Shown here one piece after another: positions 45,865 through 54,228 of a stretch of DNA of 54,228 nucleotides. Each line of letters starts with the position of its first letter. Position 1 is the first letter of the stretch. Source of the stretch: CAZLMG01 sp964560765 (GTDB lineage Bacteria > Bdellovibrionota_B > Oligoflexia > Oligoflexales > CAZLMG01); the NCBI GenBank assembly GCA_964560765.1, contig CAZLMG010000028.1, positions 1-54,228 of the forward strand, written 5' to 3'. The position numbers and the translations under genes are program-made. The notes beneath the pieces were generated by a model. That model had not been told where the DNA came from. It was given only the letters and a program-made list of their open reading frames with translations, and made no database searches.

Positions 45865-46824
45865 TCAAACGCCTCCCAGCTGGTGAGAAAGCGATTGCAC
45901 GGCGGCGGCATACTCTTGCTGCAAACGCGTGACCAACTCGGCTACGGTGGGCACATCGCGAACGGTGGCCGCTATCTGCCCAATCTCCAGTTCACCGTCG
46001 GCTAAATCACCTTCCAGCATACCTGCCTTAGCCCGGCCTTTGCCTAAAAGCGTCTGTAACTCTTCGGTGCTCGCACAGCGTTCTTCCAACGAGCGAACCT
46101 CTTCAAAGAATTTATTCTTCAACAAGCGCACGGGAACCAAGCGTTTCATAACCAGCATGGTGTCACCCGGACCGGCTTTGGTCACTGCCTCGCGAAAATT
46201 CTCGTGGGCACTGGATTCCTGCGTACATACAAAGCGGGTCCCCATCTGCACCCCATCGGCACCAAGGGCCAAGGCCGCCGCAATACTTCTGCCGTCGGCA
46301 ATGCCGCCCGCGGCAATCACGGGGATGTTTACCGCGTCCACAACCTGAGGGATCAGTGCCATGGTGGTGATCTCATCACGCCCGTTGTGCCCACCGGCTT
46401 CGAAACCTTCGGCAACGACCGCGTCGACTCCTGCCTCTTCGCATTTGCGAGCGAGGTCCGGAGACGACGTGACATGCACCACGACACACCCAGCATCCTT
46501 AAGCAGTTTGGTAAACTTCTTGGGACTACCGGCGGATGTGAAGAAAATGCGAATGCCCAGCTGCAGCGCCGTCTGAATCTGGTCTTCGACTAAACTATAG
46601 AGCAAGGGGACGTTGACACCGATTGGCTTCGATGTCAGAGATTGGGCCTTCTTGATATGGTGGGCGAGAAGGTCCGGCTTCATGGATCCTGCACCAACGA
46701 TGCCAAGCGCTCCGGCTTCAGAGGCCGCAGCTGCCAATTTGCCACCGGATACCCAGACCATTCCTGCCTGAACAATCGGCAGCTGAATGCCGAAAAGTTT
46801 CTGTATTCTTTGGGGTTCTCCCAT
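45865..46824 (-). CDS. Nitronate monooxygenase / FabK-like FMN enzyme
   Basis: The 319-residue TIM-barrel flavoprotein starts at 46824 (GAGGAG 7 bases upstream). It has the early LPIVQAGMVWVSGGKLAAA, the active-site EGFEAGGHNGRDEITTMALIP and the FMN-phosphate motif AAGGIADGRS followed by LGADGVQMGTRF. Members either oxidise nitronates or act as enoyl-ACP reductase II (FabK); the sequence alone does not separate these, and a FabK role is plausible. It leads an operon with two RNA methyltransferases, a link that may be only positional. Confidence 0.85.
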   Translation of the reverse strand: MGEPQRIQKLFGIQLPIVQAGMVWVSGGKLAAAASEAGALGIVGAGSMKPDLLAHHIKKAQSLTSKPIGVNVPLLYSLVEDQIQTALQLGIRIFFTSAGSPKKFTKLLKDAGCVVVHVTSSPDLARKCEEAGVDAVVAEGFEAGGHNGRDEITTMALIPQVVDAVNIPVIAAGGIADGRSIAAALALGADGVQMGTRFVCTQESSAHENFREAVTKAGPGDTMLVMKRLVPVRLLKNKFFEEVRSLEERCASTEELQTLLGKGRAKAGMLEGDLADGELEIGQIAATVRDVPTVAELVTRLQQEYAAAVQSLSHQLGGV

Positions 46825-46961
46825 GCTCTGCTCCTCATTCCCACGGGCGCGCAACCTATCAATCAGGCCACAATTTGTAAACGGCCATCCGCGAGATGAA
46901 TTTATCCATTGCCACCAGCATTTTTAGCTGGCATTCCAGAGCTTTCCGGAGGAAGTGAAGC

Positions 46962-47735
46962 ATGAGTGATTCCATCGCCCCTCGGCGAGTGAAGCGCGGT
47001 TGGATGAACCTGCGCGTCGCCAAGATTCATGATGAAACCCACGATACCAAGACCTTTTACATGGTCGATGCCGAGGACGGCGGTCGACCCTATGATTTCG
47101 TAGCCGGCCAATACCTGACGTTTCGCTACGACACCATTCAGGACAAACCCGTCGTTCGCTCCTACACCATGTCCGGCAGTCCCCGCCAAGAGGATGCCTC
47201 CATCGTCACGGTGAAGCGAGTCGAAGGGGGCCTGGTCAGCAATTGGATGTGTGACAACATTCAAGTTGGCACCATCTTGCGGGCGCGCGGACCCATCGGA
47301 AAATTTGTCTTCGATCCGAAGATCGATCGAGAGCACCTGATGATGGTCGGAGCCGGCAGCGGAGTGACGCCTTTTGTCAGCATCCTGCGCGAGTATGCAA
47401 ATATGTTAGGACAAGTGGACGCGCCGAAACGCATGTCACTGCTTGTCGCCTATCGTAGTCGCGAGGACTTGATCTGTTGGCCGACCCTGCAAGAGGTGGC
47501 TAATATTCCCGGCGTACAAATCATCACCACACTAACTCGTGATCCAAACGCAGGATCAAGTTTTTGGCACGGTCGTCCCGACCCAGCCATGATGGCACGC
47601 TTTTTCGATGGACATTACGGCAACTGCACCGTGATGACCTGTGGTCCGCAGGCAATGATGGACTTGGTGAAATCCCACTGCCTTGCCCACGATGTACCAC
47701 CTGAACACGTCAAAACCGAATCGTTCGAATCCTAG
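46962..47735 (+). CDS. FAD-binding ferredoxin-NADP reductase-type oxidoreductase
   Basis: The 257-residue protein has GGAGG 10 bases before its ATG. The FAD domain shows VAGQYLTFRYD and the RSYTMSGSP signature, then GPIGKF. The NAD(P) domain shows MVGAGSGVTPFVSIL and ends with MTCGPQAMMD and an acidic ESFES tail. No [2Fe-2S] domain is attached, unlike phenol hydroxylase- or HCR-type reductases, so the electron acceptor must be a separate protein. Neighbouring genes do not reveal it. It is monocistronic and ends at a bidirectional terminator. Confidence 0.88.
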   Translation: MSDSIAPRRVKRGWMNLRVAKIHDETHDTKTFYMVDAEDGGRPYDFVAGQYLTFRYDTIQDKPVVRSYTMSGSPRQEDASIVTVKRVEGGLVSNWMCDNIQVGTILRARGPIGKFVFDPKIDREHLMMVGAGSGVTPFVSILREYANMLGQVDAPKRMSLLVAYRSREDLICWPTLQEVANIPGVQIITTLTRDPNAGSSFWHGRPDPAMMARFFDGHYGNCTVMTCGPQAMMDLVKSHCLAHDVPPEHVKTESFES

Positions 47736-47743
47736 ACATGAAA

Positions 47744-47779
47744 AAATCCCGGACGGGTAACCACACCCATCCGGGATTT
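47744..47779. terminator. Bidirectional terminator between the reductase and ald genes
   Basis: A 15-bp stem (AAATCCCGGACGGGT / ACCCATCCGGGATTT, one G-U pair) with a 6-base loop lies between two convergent genes. On the minus strand it runs into six T (from ald); on the plus strand it is followed by TTTGATTCTT, a weaker tract. Confidence 0.9.
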
Positions 47780-47794
47780 GATTCTTAAGAGCGA

Positions 47795-48901
47795 TTAGGC
47801 TCGGAAGTCTTCAAACTTCAGGCCCAAGGCCTCTGCAACTGCTGGATGCGTGACTTTGCCAGCATAGGTATTCAGTCCCTTGCGCAATGGTACCGATTCC
47901 GCCATGGCTCGGTCGAAACCCTTGTTCGCCAGTTCCAATGCGTACTTGATGGTGACGTTGGTCAAGGCGTAGGTGCTGGTTTTAGGCACGTCACCTGGAA
48001 TATTGGTGACGCCATAGTGAGATACGCCTTCGGCTTTGTACACGGGATCGTCATGCGTGGTTGGACGAATGGTTTCGATACAGCCGCCTTGGTCAATCGC
48101 AACGTCGACGATTACCGAATCACGCTCCATGCTCGCAACCATTTCACGGGTCACCAGCTTCGGCGCTTTTGCACCCGTGATCAAAACTGCACCGACAACG
48201 AGGTCGGATTCGCGGACGGCTTGTGCGATGTTCTCGGGGTTGGACATAATGGTGTCGGCATCAGTGCCAAAGATGTCGTCGAGATAAGCCAAGCGTTGCG
48301 CATTCACGTCCATGATGGTGACGCGAGCGCCAAGACCGATTGCCATCTTCGCCGAGTTGATGCCAACCACGCCGCCGCCGATAATGCAGACGCGGCCGCG
48401 CCGAACACCCGGTACGCCACCTAACAACAAGCCTTTGCCACCGCTGTGTTTCTGCAAGCACTCCGCACCAATCTGCACAGCCATACGACCAGCCACTTCA
48501 CTCATGGGAGTCAGCAATGGCAACGAACGGTCTGCCAGCTCGATGGTCTCGTAGGCAATGGCAGCTACCTTCTTTTCGACGAGCTTGCGGCCGAGCTCCT
48601 GTGCAGCCGCTAGGTGCAGGTAGGTGTAAAGGATTTGATTGGGTCGCAGAAACTCATACTCTTGCGCGATGGGCTCTTTCACCTTGATGATCATCTCGGC
48701 GTCGCCCCAGATATCGGCGGCGCGATCCACGATTTTGGCACCAGCAGCTACATATTTCTCGTCAGGAATCCCAGCGCCGAGGCCCGCGCCACGCTCGATG
48801 AGCACTTTATGGCCGGCATCGGTCAGCAACTGCACTCCGCCGGGAACGGCGGCAACGCGATTTTCGCGGTTCTTCACCTCTTTTGGTACGCCGATAATCA
48901 T
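47795..48901 (-). CDS. ald: Alanine dehydrogenase
   Basis: It interconverts L-alanine and pyruvate plus ammonia with NAD. The 368-residue protein opens with MIIGVPKEVKNRENRVAA and has substrate residues in the KVKEPI region, the catalytic-site segment YTYLHLAA, and the NAD-binding GGGVVGINSAKMA with Asp at the end of the next strand (IMDVNAQRL). The ending TYAGKVTHPAVAEAL is typical. Length and motifs match classical Ald. AGGGA lies 8 bases before the ATG. It is monocistronic, closed by the terminator at 47744. Confidence 0.96.
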   Translation of the reverse strand: MIIGVPKEVKNRENRVAAVPGGVQLLTDAGHKVLIERGAGLGAGIPDEKYVAAGAKIVDRAADIWGDAEMIIKVKEPIAQEYEFLRPNQILYTYLHLAAAQELGRKLVEKKVAAIAYETIELADRSLPLLTPMSEVAGRMAVQIGAECLQKHSGGKGLLLGGVPGVRRGRVCIIGGGVVGINSAKMAIGLGARVTIMDVNAQRLAYLDDIFGTDADTIMSNPENIAQAVRESDLVVGAVLITGAKAPKLVTREMVASMERDSVIVDVAIDQGGCIETIRPTTHDDPVYKAEGVSHYGVTNIPGDVPKTSTYALTNVTIKYALELANKGFDRAMAESVPLRKGLNTYAGKVTHPAVAEALGLKFEDFRA

Positions 48902-48955
48902 GGGTCTATCCCTGCTATGAAAGTATTAAATGCCAGTGTGGCTAACGAGTTAGAA

Positions 48956-49750
48956 TTACGCAAGGCATCCAGGTACGTCAATTATCATTCCGTCGTAAGC
49001 CAGTTCGATGCCTGAGGGCAGACGATGAGCGTCCCTTAAGTGGCCAACTTCATGGGATAAATGACTGATAATCCCGCGCGCGACGCGCAGGCTTTGCATG
49101 AGCTGAATCGTTTCCGGAATGGAGCTATGGGTCGCGTGTTCGCGAAAACGGATGCCGCTGGCAACCAAAACCTGCAGCTGCCCAGCCCAACGCTCAATCT
49201 GTTCTGGACGAAATTGCTTGAAGTCGGTGGCAAAAGCAAAGTTACCAAACCGATAGCTACAACTCTTGGTCGAGCCATGTTCCAACAACATGGTTTCGAT
49301 GTTCATGCCACCAATATTCAGCGTCGCACTCTCGTCAAAGACGTGTAGTTCCACCTGTGGTTTGATGCCGTGATAGGCGTTGTCTTCAAATGCATAGCGA
49401 AAACGGCGGGTAAAGTCGTCGGCGTGTAGCGCTGGAACATAGAGATGAAGGGGATCACGGGTGCGAAAGAAAAATGCACGCAAATCGTCAAAGCCATGGC
49501 AATGATCGGCATGTGCATGTGTGTACAGGACGTGCTTCACGGATTTAACTTTGGCGCGCAAGATCTGTAGACGGAACTCGGGAGATGTATCGATACAGAT
49601 ATTATCGCCACTGGGCAATGTGACTAATATTCCCGTGCGCGTGCGGTTATCTCGTGGATCAGTACTCTGGCAAACTTCGCAGTCGCAGCCAATCACCGGC
49701 ACACCGGTTGAAGTTCCGCTACCCATGACCGTGACTTTCATGGAGGTCAT
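48956..49750 (-). CDS. PhnP-like metallo-beta-lactamase-fold phosphodiesterase
   Basis: The ATG at 49750, with GGAG upstream, overlaps the recQ stop by 4 bases and gives 264 residues. The N-terminus GSGTSTGVPVIGCDCEVC carries the cysteine cluster of the PhnP group. THAHADHCHG is the di-metal HxHxDH site; HG in LLEHGS, ATDFKQF and the final ISHLSHEVGH supply further ligands. PhnP cleaves cyclic ribose phosphates; many relatives outside phn operons have unknown cyclic-phosphodiester or RNA substrates. Coupling to recQ is notable but functionally unexplained. Confidence 0.85.
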   Translation of the reverse strand: MTSMKVTVMGSGTSTGVPVIGCDCEVCQSTDPRDNRTRTGILVTLPSGDNICIDTSPEFRLQILRAKVKSVKHVLYTHAHADHCHGFDDLRAFFFRTRDPLHLYVPALHADDFTRRFRYAFEDNAYHGIKPQVELHVFDESATLNIGGMNIETMLLEHGSTKSCSYRFGNFAFATDFKQFRPEQIERWAGQLQVLVASGIRFREHATHSSIPETIQLMQSLRVARGIISHLSHEVGHLRDAHRLPSGIELAYDGMIIDVPGCLA

Positions 49751-51276
49751 ATGGACATCACTCCATCGTAAAAGTACGCACGCATGATAGCACTCTGTTC
49801 CTTGGGAAACTTCACATATCGATGCATGGTTCGCAACCGACTGTGGGCCTCGTCTCGCTTGGCCGAATAGATCTGCCAATAGCGTTCGGCGAGTGTTCCC
49901 GGGATCACTTGCACATCCTGTTGCCACCCATGGCTCATGTCGCCCTCATCGAGTGGCTGCAAACGCAGCAGGGCTCCTTCACGATACAGAACTTGGATAC
50001 ACTCCTCGACCAAGCGCGCGTCGAGATCACCATGCAAACGTATATCGCGCAGCAATCCCACCTCGGACTTGCCACGCCCATCGCCCATCAGGTCGCATGC
50101 GATCTCGTAGACTCGGCGCAGCATATTTAATTCTGGATAAGACTTATCGAGCATGAACTTTTGAATGAAAAAGTCTTTCGGGCCGTAAAACAATAGACAG
50201 CGTGAGGACAGGCCATCGCGGCCGGCACGTCCGATTTCTTGCACGTATTGCTCAAGACTGCCCGGCATCCCGCAATGAAAGACAAAGCGAATGTCGCGCT
50301 TATCGATGCCCATCCCAAAGGCACTCGTCGCCACAATAACCTTCACCTCATCACAGACAAAGCGATCTTGAACGCGCCGACGCTCAGCTCCATCAAGGCC
50401 AGCGTGATAAGCTGCGCAGGAAACCCCAGCCTGGCTCAAGGTTTCGCTAACTTCCGTAACAATGCGGCGCGTCGGCGCATAGATCAAGCCGCTACCTGAC
50501 TGACTCAAGACAGCATTCAGCAGGAGTGAGCGCTGCCCACCTAACGAGCCGCAACTTATGACGTGACAATCGAGATTGTCGCGATGAAAGTCGGCTATAT
50601 GAGTGAGGGGATCACACAGATTCAATGCTTCTGCGACATCCATGCGCACGCGGGGAGTTGCCGTAGCGGTCAACGCCAATCGAGGCACCCGCGGAAGATC
50701 ATCGAGATAACTGCCGATCCTGCGGTATTCCGGCCGAAAATTGAAGCCCCATTGGCTGATGCAGTGGGCTTCATCGATAGCAACCATGGATATGGGCAGG
50801 CGGGAAAGCCATTCGCGAAATGCTGGCCGCGCCAACCGCTCAGGGCTGACGAGGAGCACTCGGGCCTGACCTCTGGACAGCGCTGACATAGCTTGTCGAC
50901 GAGTGTCCTGATCCTGCTGCGAGTGAATGGCGACACAGGGTATACCCAACGCCTGACAACGCCGCACCTGATCGTCGATGAGCGCCACAAGAGGCGAAAC
51001 AACAAGCACCATGTGCGGCAAAATCATCGCAGGGACGAAGTAGCAGTAGGACTTACCGGCCCCCGTCGGGACCACAACCAAGCAGTCGCGCTGCTGCGAC
51101 AGGGCCTCCAAGACGACTTCTTGATGCCGCTTTAGCCCCTCAAAGCCAAAACGCTGGCGTGCGACTTCACTACCTCGCACCAACAACGTGGCTGACGCCG
51201 GGCTCGCGCCAAAGGCAGATTCGATGATGGCACCGGAGCCCCCTTTAGGGTCCGCAGGTGAGGCAGATTGCGTCAT
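49747..51276 (-). CDS. RecQ-family DNA helicase lacking the zinc-binding module
   Basis: This superfamily 2 3'-5' DNA helicase has Walker A VVPTGAGKSYC, DEAH in AIDEAHCISQWGFNFRPEYRR, TATATPRV and the motif VI arginines in QEIGRAGRDG. After the motor core a helical/winged segment (~370-480) follows. The sequence then stops at the place where RecQ normally has its four-cysteine zinc site (CRR..., CGNCDIC); here the block reads EQSAIMRAYF and ends shortly after, and there is no HRDC domain. The start is uncertain: the ATG at 51276 has no ribosome site and a TTG at 51327 would overlap the upstream gene. The protein has 509 residues from the ATG. Confidence 0.85.
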   Translation of the reverse strand: MTQSASPADPKGGSGAIIESAFGASPASATLLVRGSEVARQRFGFEGLKRHQEVVLEALSQQRDCLVVVPTGAGKSYCYFVPAMILPHMVLVVSPLVALIDDQVRRCQALGIPCVAIHSQQDQDTRRQAMSALSRGQARVLLVSPERLARPAFREWLSRLPISMVAIDEAHCISQWGFNFRPEYRRIGSYLDDLPRVPRLALTATATPRVRMDVAEALNLCDPLTHIADFHRDNLDCHVISCGSLGGQRSLLLNAVLSQSGSGLIYAPTRRIVTEVSETLSQAGVSCAAYHAGLDGAERRRVQDRFVCDEVKVIVATSAFGMGIDKRDIRFVFHCGMPGSLEQYVQEIGRAGRDGLSSRCLLFYGPKDFFIQKFMLDKSYPELNMLRRVYEIACDLMGDGRGKSEVGLLRDIRLHGDLDARLVEECIQVLYREGALLRLQPLDEGDMSHGWQQDVQVIPGTLAERYWQIYSAKRDEAHSRLRTMHRYVKFPKEQSAIMRAYFYDGVMSI

Positions 51277-51307
51277 AGTGGGGGTCAGTATGCCAGGTTC
51301 AGGGCAC

Positions 51308-51943
51308 TCAGCGAAGCGCAATTCCAACGGTGAGCAGCAGTCTTCGCGAAATGTCGCTCAACGGCTGAAGATTGCTGACATCCTCGCGCCGTCCCAAGAC
51401 CAATATTTCTGTATCTGACTGACGCGAGATCACGCGTGTCACTTGCATATTCAACGCCGCCGTGAACAAAGCCCCGAAATGGACTCGGTAACCGCTCTCA
51501 ACCCCAAGCCGCAAACCCTGATGATGAACAACCCACTCGTCATTTAACCCCGCCCCTGACGGCATAGCATAGGATACGAAATCCCGGCGCTGCATTTGCC
51601 CTGTCGATCCTTCGTAGTGCATCACAATACCACCCAAGAAGGGGCCGTGCGACTTGGCCACGGGTGGATACCAACGGCCCGTAACGGCCACCGCCTGCTC
51701 GACGTCAGGGCGGCTGGGAACCTGCCCCTCCTCACTCCAATTGTGCAGGGCGACACCCAAGGAAAATTGCGGAGCTATGGCCAGTTCCCCCCGTAGATCC
51801 AACTGGCCGATTGCGCCTTTCAAAGGCGAGAACTCCAAGAGTGCGGCTGTGGCATCCATGGCAAATGCCGAGGAATTTGCCTGAAGGATCCCTGATATAA
51901 GAATTGCGGTACGAAGGAGCATGCTAGCAACCCATCGAAGCAT
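51308..51943 (-). CDS. Probable outer-membrane beta-barrel protein
   Basis: From the ATG at 51943 (GAGCGA upstream) the protein has 211 residues and a signal peptide (core LLRTAILISGILQANSSAFA). The mature part alternates polar and hydrophobic residues in strands with glycine turns (LDLRGELAIAPQFSLGVALHNW; GLRLGVESGYRVHFGALFTAALNM) and ends in a hydrophobic strand VGIALR, consistent with a small 8-stranded barrel. I cannot assign a family. Other in-frame ATGs lie at 51967 and 51922. It precedes recQ by about 30 bases on the same strand. Confidence 0.7.
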   Translation of the reverse strand: MLRWVASMLLRTAILISGILQANSSAFAMDATAALLEFSPLKGAIGQLDLRGELAIAPQFSLGVALHNWSEEGQVPSRPDVEQAVAVTGRWYPPVAKSHGPFLGGIVMHYEGSTGQMQRRDFVSYAMPSGAGLNDEWVVHHQGLRLGVESGYRVHFGALFTAALNMQVTRVISRQSDTEILVLGRREDVSNLQPLSDISRRLLLTVGIALR

Positions 51944-52044
51944 AAGTTCGCTCAGAGTATTCGGCATAAAATCTGGTAACTTAAGTTGATGTGGCGGGAA
52001 GTCCGAATTTCCGGTAGAGGCAAGCCAACAAGAGAGAGGTGCTC

Positions 52045-53253
52045 GTGTCACTGGTGGTGCAAAAGTACGGCGGAACTTCCGTAGGCTCCGTCGATCGCAT
52101 CAAAGCCGTTGCCGATAATATCGGACGCTGGGTTGCGCAGGGACACAAGATGGTGATCGTCGTGAGCGCTATGGGCCATGAAACCGATCGCCTCATTGAT
52201 CTCGCGTACGAATTACATGATCAGCCGCCGCAGCGGGAAATGGACATGCTGCTGACGACTGGCGAAAGAATTTCGACGGCGCTCCTGAGCATCGCCTTGC
52301 ATGCCAAGGGAATTCGCGCCATCTCCCTGACGGGGTCACAATCCGGAATTTTAACCGACGAAACTCACGGCAATGCCCGCATCAAACGCATCACCGGTGA
52401 ACGGATTCAGAAAGGCCTGAACGATGGCTGTGTCGTCATTGTGGCTGGCTTTCAAGGCGTGAATCCGGAGACAAAAGAAATCACCACTCTTGGCCGAGGT
52501 GGTTCGGACGTCACGGGAGTCGCCCTGGCGGCTGCCCTTGGCGCCGAACTCTGCGAGATTTATACGGACGTCGATGGCGTTTATACGGCGGATCCGCGGC
52601 GTGTTGCGGGGGCACGACCACTAGCCATCGTTAGCTGGGAAGAGATGTCGGAGCTTGCCTGCCAAGGAGCCGGAGTCTTGCACCCACGCGCCGCCCACAT
52701 GGCCGACCGCAAGGGCATGCCCGTGGTTGTGCGCTCAAGCTTTCATTGGGACAATCCAGGTACCGTTGTGAAAGGACGTGCCAACATGGAATCAGCAGTG
52801 GTAACAGCCGTAACACACCAGGACCAATTGGCCATGATCGACCTGCGCGTCAATGGCGCCAAGGGGCAGCCCACCTGGCTATCGAAAATCACTGGCTGGC
52901 TGTGGAAAGAGGGCTGCGCGCCACTTATCGCCCAGCAACAAGTCGACGCGCAAGGCACCAACCTGCGCTTGATGGCACCGATGAAGCTCATGGTTAGGCT
53001 GGAAGAATTCATTCAGGGGTTTGTGAGCGAGGCAGGATTCACCATGACCAGTCGCAGTCAAAAAGATCTGGCAGGAATTAGTTTGATTGGCAAGGGGCTA
53101 CTGCAAAATCCGGAGTTGGTGGGCCAAGTTTTGGCGAAGCTGCCATGCACACCAGCCCACGTCGAAGTGCGAAATCACGCGATCGTCTTGGCGGTGAGCG
53201 CACCCGAGCTCGACCAGTCCTTGAGCGCGCTGCACGACATGATTGTCCAATGA
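52045..53253 (+). CDS. lysC: Aspartate kinase
   Basis: It phosphorylates aspartate, the entry step to lysine, diaminopimelate, threonine and methionine. I start at the GTG at 52045 (GAGAGG 5 bases upstream), giving 402 residues beginning (M)SLVVQKYGGTSVGSVDRI; a GTG two codons earlier sits on the ribosome site. The catalytic domain has VKYGGTS-type motif, TTGERIS and GRGGSDVTGVALAAALGA then IYTDVDGVYTADPR. The C-terminal ~130 residues are the two ACT domains for feedback control. Length matches monofunctional class II-like aspartokinases. No pathway gene is adjacent; dapF lies ~39 kb away in the window. Confidence 0.95.
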   Translation: MSLVVQKYGGTSVGSVDRIKAVADNIGRWVAQGHKMVIVVSAMGHETDRLIDLAYELHDQPPQREMDMLLTTGERISTALLSIALHAKGIRAISLTGSQSGILTDETHGNARIKRITGERIQKGLNDGCVVIVAGFQGVNPETKEITTLGRGGSDVTGVALAAALGAELCEIYTDVDGVYTADPRRVAGARPLAIVSWEEMSELACQGAGVLHPRAAHMADRKGMPVVVRSSFHWDNPGTVVKGRANMESAVVTAVTHQDQLAMIDLRVNGAKGQPTWLSKITGWLWKEGCAPLIAQQQVDAQGTNLRLMAPMKLMVRLEEFIQGFVSEAGFTMTSRSQKDLAGISLIGKGLLQNPELVGQVLAKLPCTPAHVEVRNHAIVLAVSAPELDQSLSALHDMIVQ

Positions 53254-53255
53254 GG

Positions 53256-54086
53256 TCAGCGAATGTCTCGTGTGATACCGACGTTCCAAGCTCCACCTAG
53301 CATTTGATCATATCGCCAGGCAGCACCCGAAACATAGGGTGCCCACTGCTTCATCCGATAATGAATCGAAGCCTCGCCGCGCACTAACAAATCAAAGCCC
53401 GGAGAGAATTCACGAACGAACGTTTCCATCTCCTGGGAATTGCCATCAACATCGGCTGCCATATACATAAAACCCGGCGCCAGCTCCACGCGCGCGATCC
53501 ACGGTTGTCGCCGTTGATAGGAATAACTCACGGCTGGCATGAGACCAAAGCCCAGCATATTCAGATGCCCATTGCGCATCAGTCCATCGTGACTATTAAC
53601 CTCAGCACCACCGGTGACAAACATGGCGCGTGCACCATAGTAAAGGTCATGCTGCCAGACGCGCTCGCCCATGACGGTCGCATCTAAACCGCTACCACCA
53701 TCACCCACACCCATTCCAGCCAAGCCAACACTTGCATGCACACGCACCTTCGCTGGCGCTCGATAGACCTTGTATTCGCTGGCTAATGCTTCCATATCGG
53801 TGGAAGCTTTGTCGAGGCGCGCAAAGCGATAGCCGCGACGAATATCGCCGCTGCGGTCGCGGATCTGCAGATGTCGATCACCGCCTTCGATGCGCTCCAC
53901 TCGGCCTACAGCCACCAATTCATTATCGTGATTGAATATCCCCACGTGATCACCAGAAATGATGCGTCGATCGCGAACCACACAGTCAGACTGCGTGCGG
54001 TTACAGAGAAGCTCATCCGCCACCGCCGGAGTTGCGCTCAACGCAGCATAACCCACCAGCATGGAAAACATCGGTCGCAACAACAT
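53256..54086 (-). CDS. Exported envelope protein with N-terminal small domain and probable barrel
   Basis: The ATG at 54086 has GAGGAGAG 6 bases upstream and gives 276 residues. The signal peptide runs to PAVA before DELL. Residues ~24-105 hold a small beta domain with two cysteines (CNRTQSDC) and the phrase GDHVGIFNHDNELVAVGRVERI. Residues ~115-276 alternate in strands with aromatic belts (LYYGARAMFVTGGAEV; IARVELAPGFMYMAADV; EASIHYRMKQWAPYVSGAAW), suggesting an outer-membrane barrel. I do not recognise the family. Its 3' end faces lysC with a 2-base gap. The 140 bases beyond its start to the window edge show no gene. Confidence 0.72.
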   Translation of the reverse strand: MLLRPMFSMLVGYAALSATPAVADELLCNRTQSDCVVRDRRIISGDHVGIFNHDNELVAVGRVERIEGGDRHLQIRDRSGDIRRGYRFARLDKASTDMEALASEYKVYRAPAKVRVHASVGLAGMGVGDGGSGLDATVMGERVWQHDLYYGARAMFVTGGAEVNSHDGLMRNGHLNMLGFGLMPAVSYSYQRRQPWIARVELAPGFMYMAADVDGNSQEMETFVREFSPGFDLLVRGEASIHYRMKQWAPYVSGAAWRYDQMLGGAWNVGITRDIR

Positions 54087-54228
54087 AGAACTCTCCTCAA
54101 CAGCCATTACACGATCGCGGTACTCATAAAGCAAAGGTCGTACCCGTTGCTTGTCAGCGGAAATGATAGGGGAATTTCGCCGCCCCAATTGCAGAGGCGG
54201 CTAGGAGATTCACTGCTGTCTAGTTAGC

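Overview
The window (54,228 bases, moderately GC-rich, densely coding) is ordinary chromosomal DNA of a Gram-negative bacterium. Many Sec and lipoprotein signal peptides, OmpA-like and beta-barrel envelope proteins, a DUF4423/TIGR02147 regulator, a DUF4388 protein and an NtrY-type kinase point to a deltaproteobacteria-like lineage, most probably Bdellovibrionota (Bdellovibrio/Oligoflexia type). That placement rests on family recognition and gene order, not on a tree. I see no integrated phage, insertion sequence, CRISPR array or rRNA operon.

Layout. Bases 1-5,100: the left-edge fragment of a secreted protein, a TIGR02147 regulator coupled to a PmtA-like methyltransferase, a large beta-helix lipoprotein and a DUF1275 membrane protein. 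5,249-7,843: a small secreted protein, then a beta-carbonic anhydrase/SulP pair that looks like a bicarbonate uptake unit. 7,840-11,440: a SNF2 helicase/SWIM zinc-finger pair. 11,691-16,435: two lipoproteins (one with two CxxCH modules), dapF, an exporter-type ABC protein and a BCP peroxiredoxin.

The core, 16,451-33,465, is a minus-strand expression superlocus. In transcription order it is tRNA-Thr(TGT), tRNA-Tyr, tRNA-Gly, tRNA-Thr(GGT), tuf, terminator, tRNA-Trp, secE, nusG, rplK, rplA, rplJ, rplL, rpoB, rpoC, rpsL, rpsG, terminator, fusA. It contains two clear terminators and, between rplL and rpoB, a long stem-loop and a small hairpin where E. coli has its attenuator and RNase III site. 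No tuf follows fusA; the only tuf in the window is the one behind the tRNA cluster.

33,569-38,625: rlmB, a DUF4388 protein, an NtrY-like histidine kinase and a secreted protein, one probable operon. 38,716-43,672, plus strand: a tyrosine-recombinase-fold protein that has lost its catalytic residues, overlapping tadA; a 315-base gap with nested and interleaved inverted repeats; an OmpA-family protein, a PKD-like lipoprotein, a strong terminator and an RlmL-like methyltransferase. 43,669-54,086: a single-domain response regulator, a three-gene operon (nitronate monooxygenase-like, COG1092 and SpoU methyltransferases), a flavin reductase, alanine dehydrogenase, an operon of an outer-membrane protein, a zinc-less RecQ and a PhnP-like hydrolase, then aspartokinase and another envelope protein.

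The window is rich in RNA-modification enzymes (RlmB, TadA, RlmL-like, COG1092-type, SpoU) around the translation genes. dapF, lysC and ald supply lysine, diaminopimelate and alanine metabolism. I did not find an unmistakable new defence or mobile system. The best candidates for something undescribed are the structured tadA-ompA intergenic region, the catalytically dead XerD-like protein, and the RNA elements of the rplL-rpoB junction.
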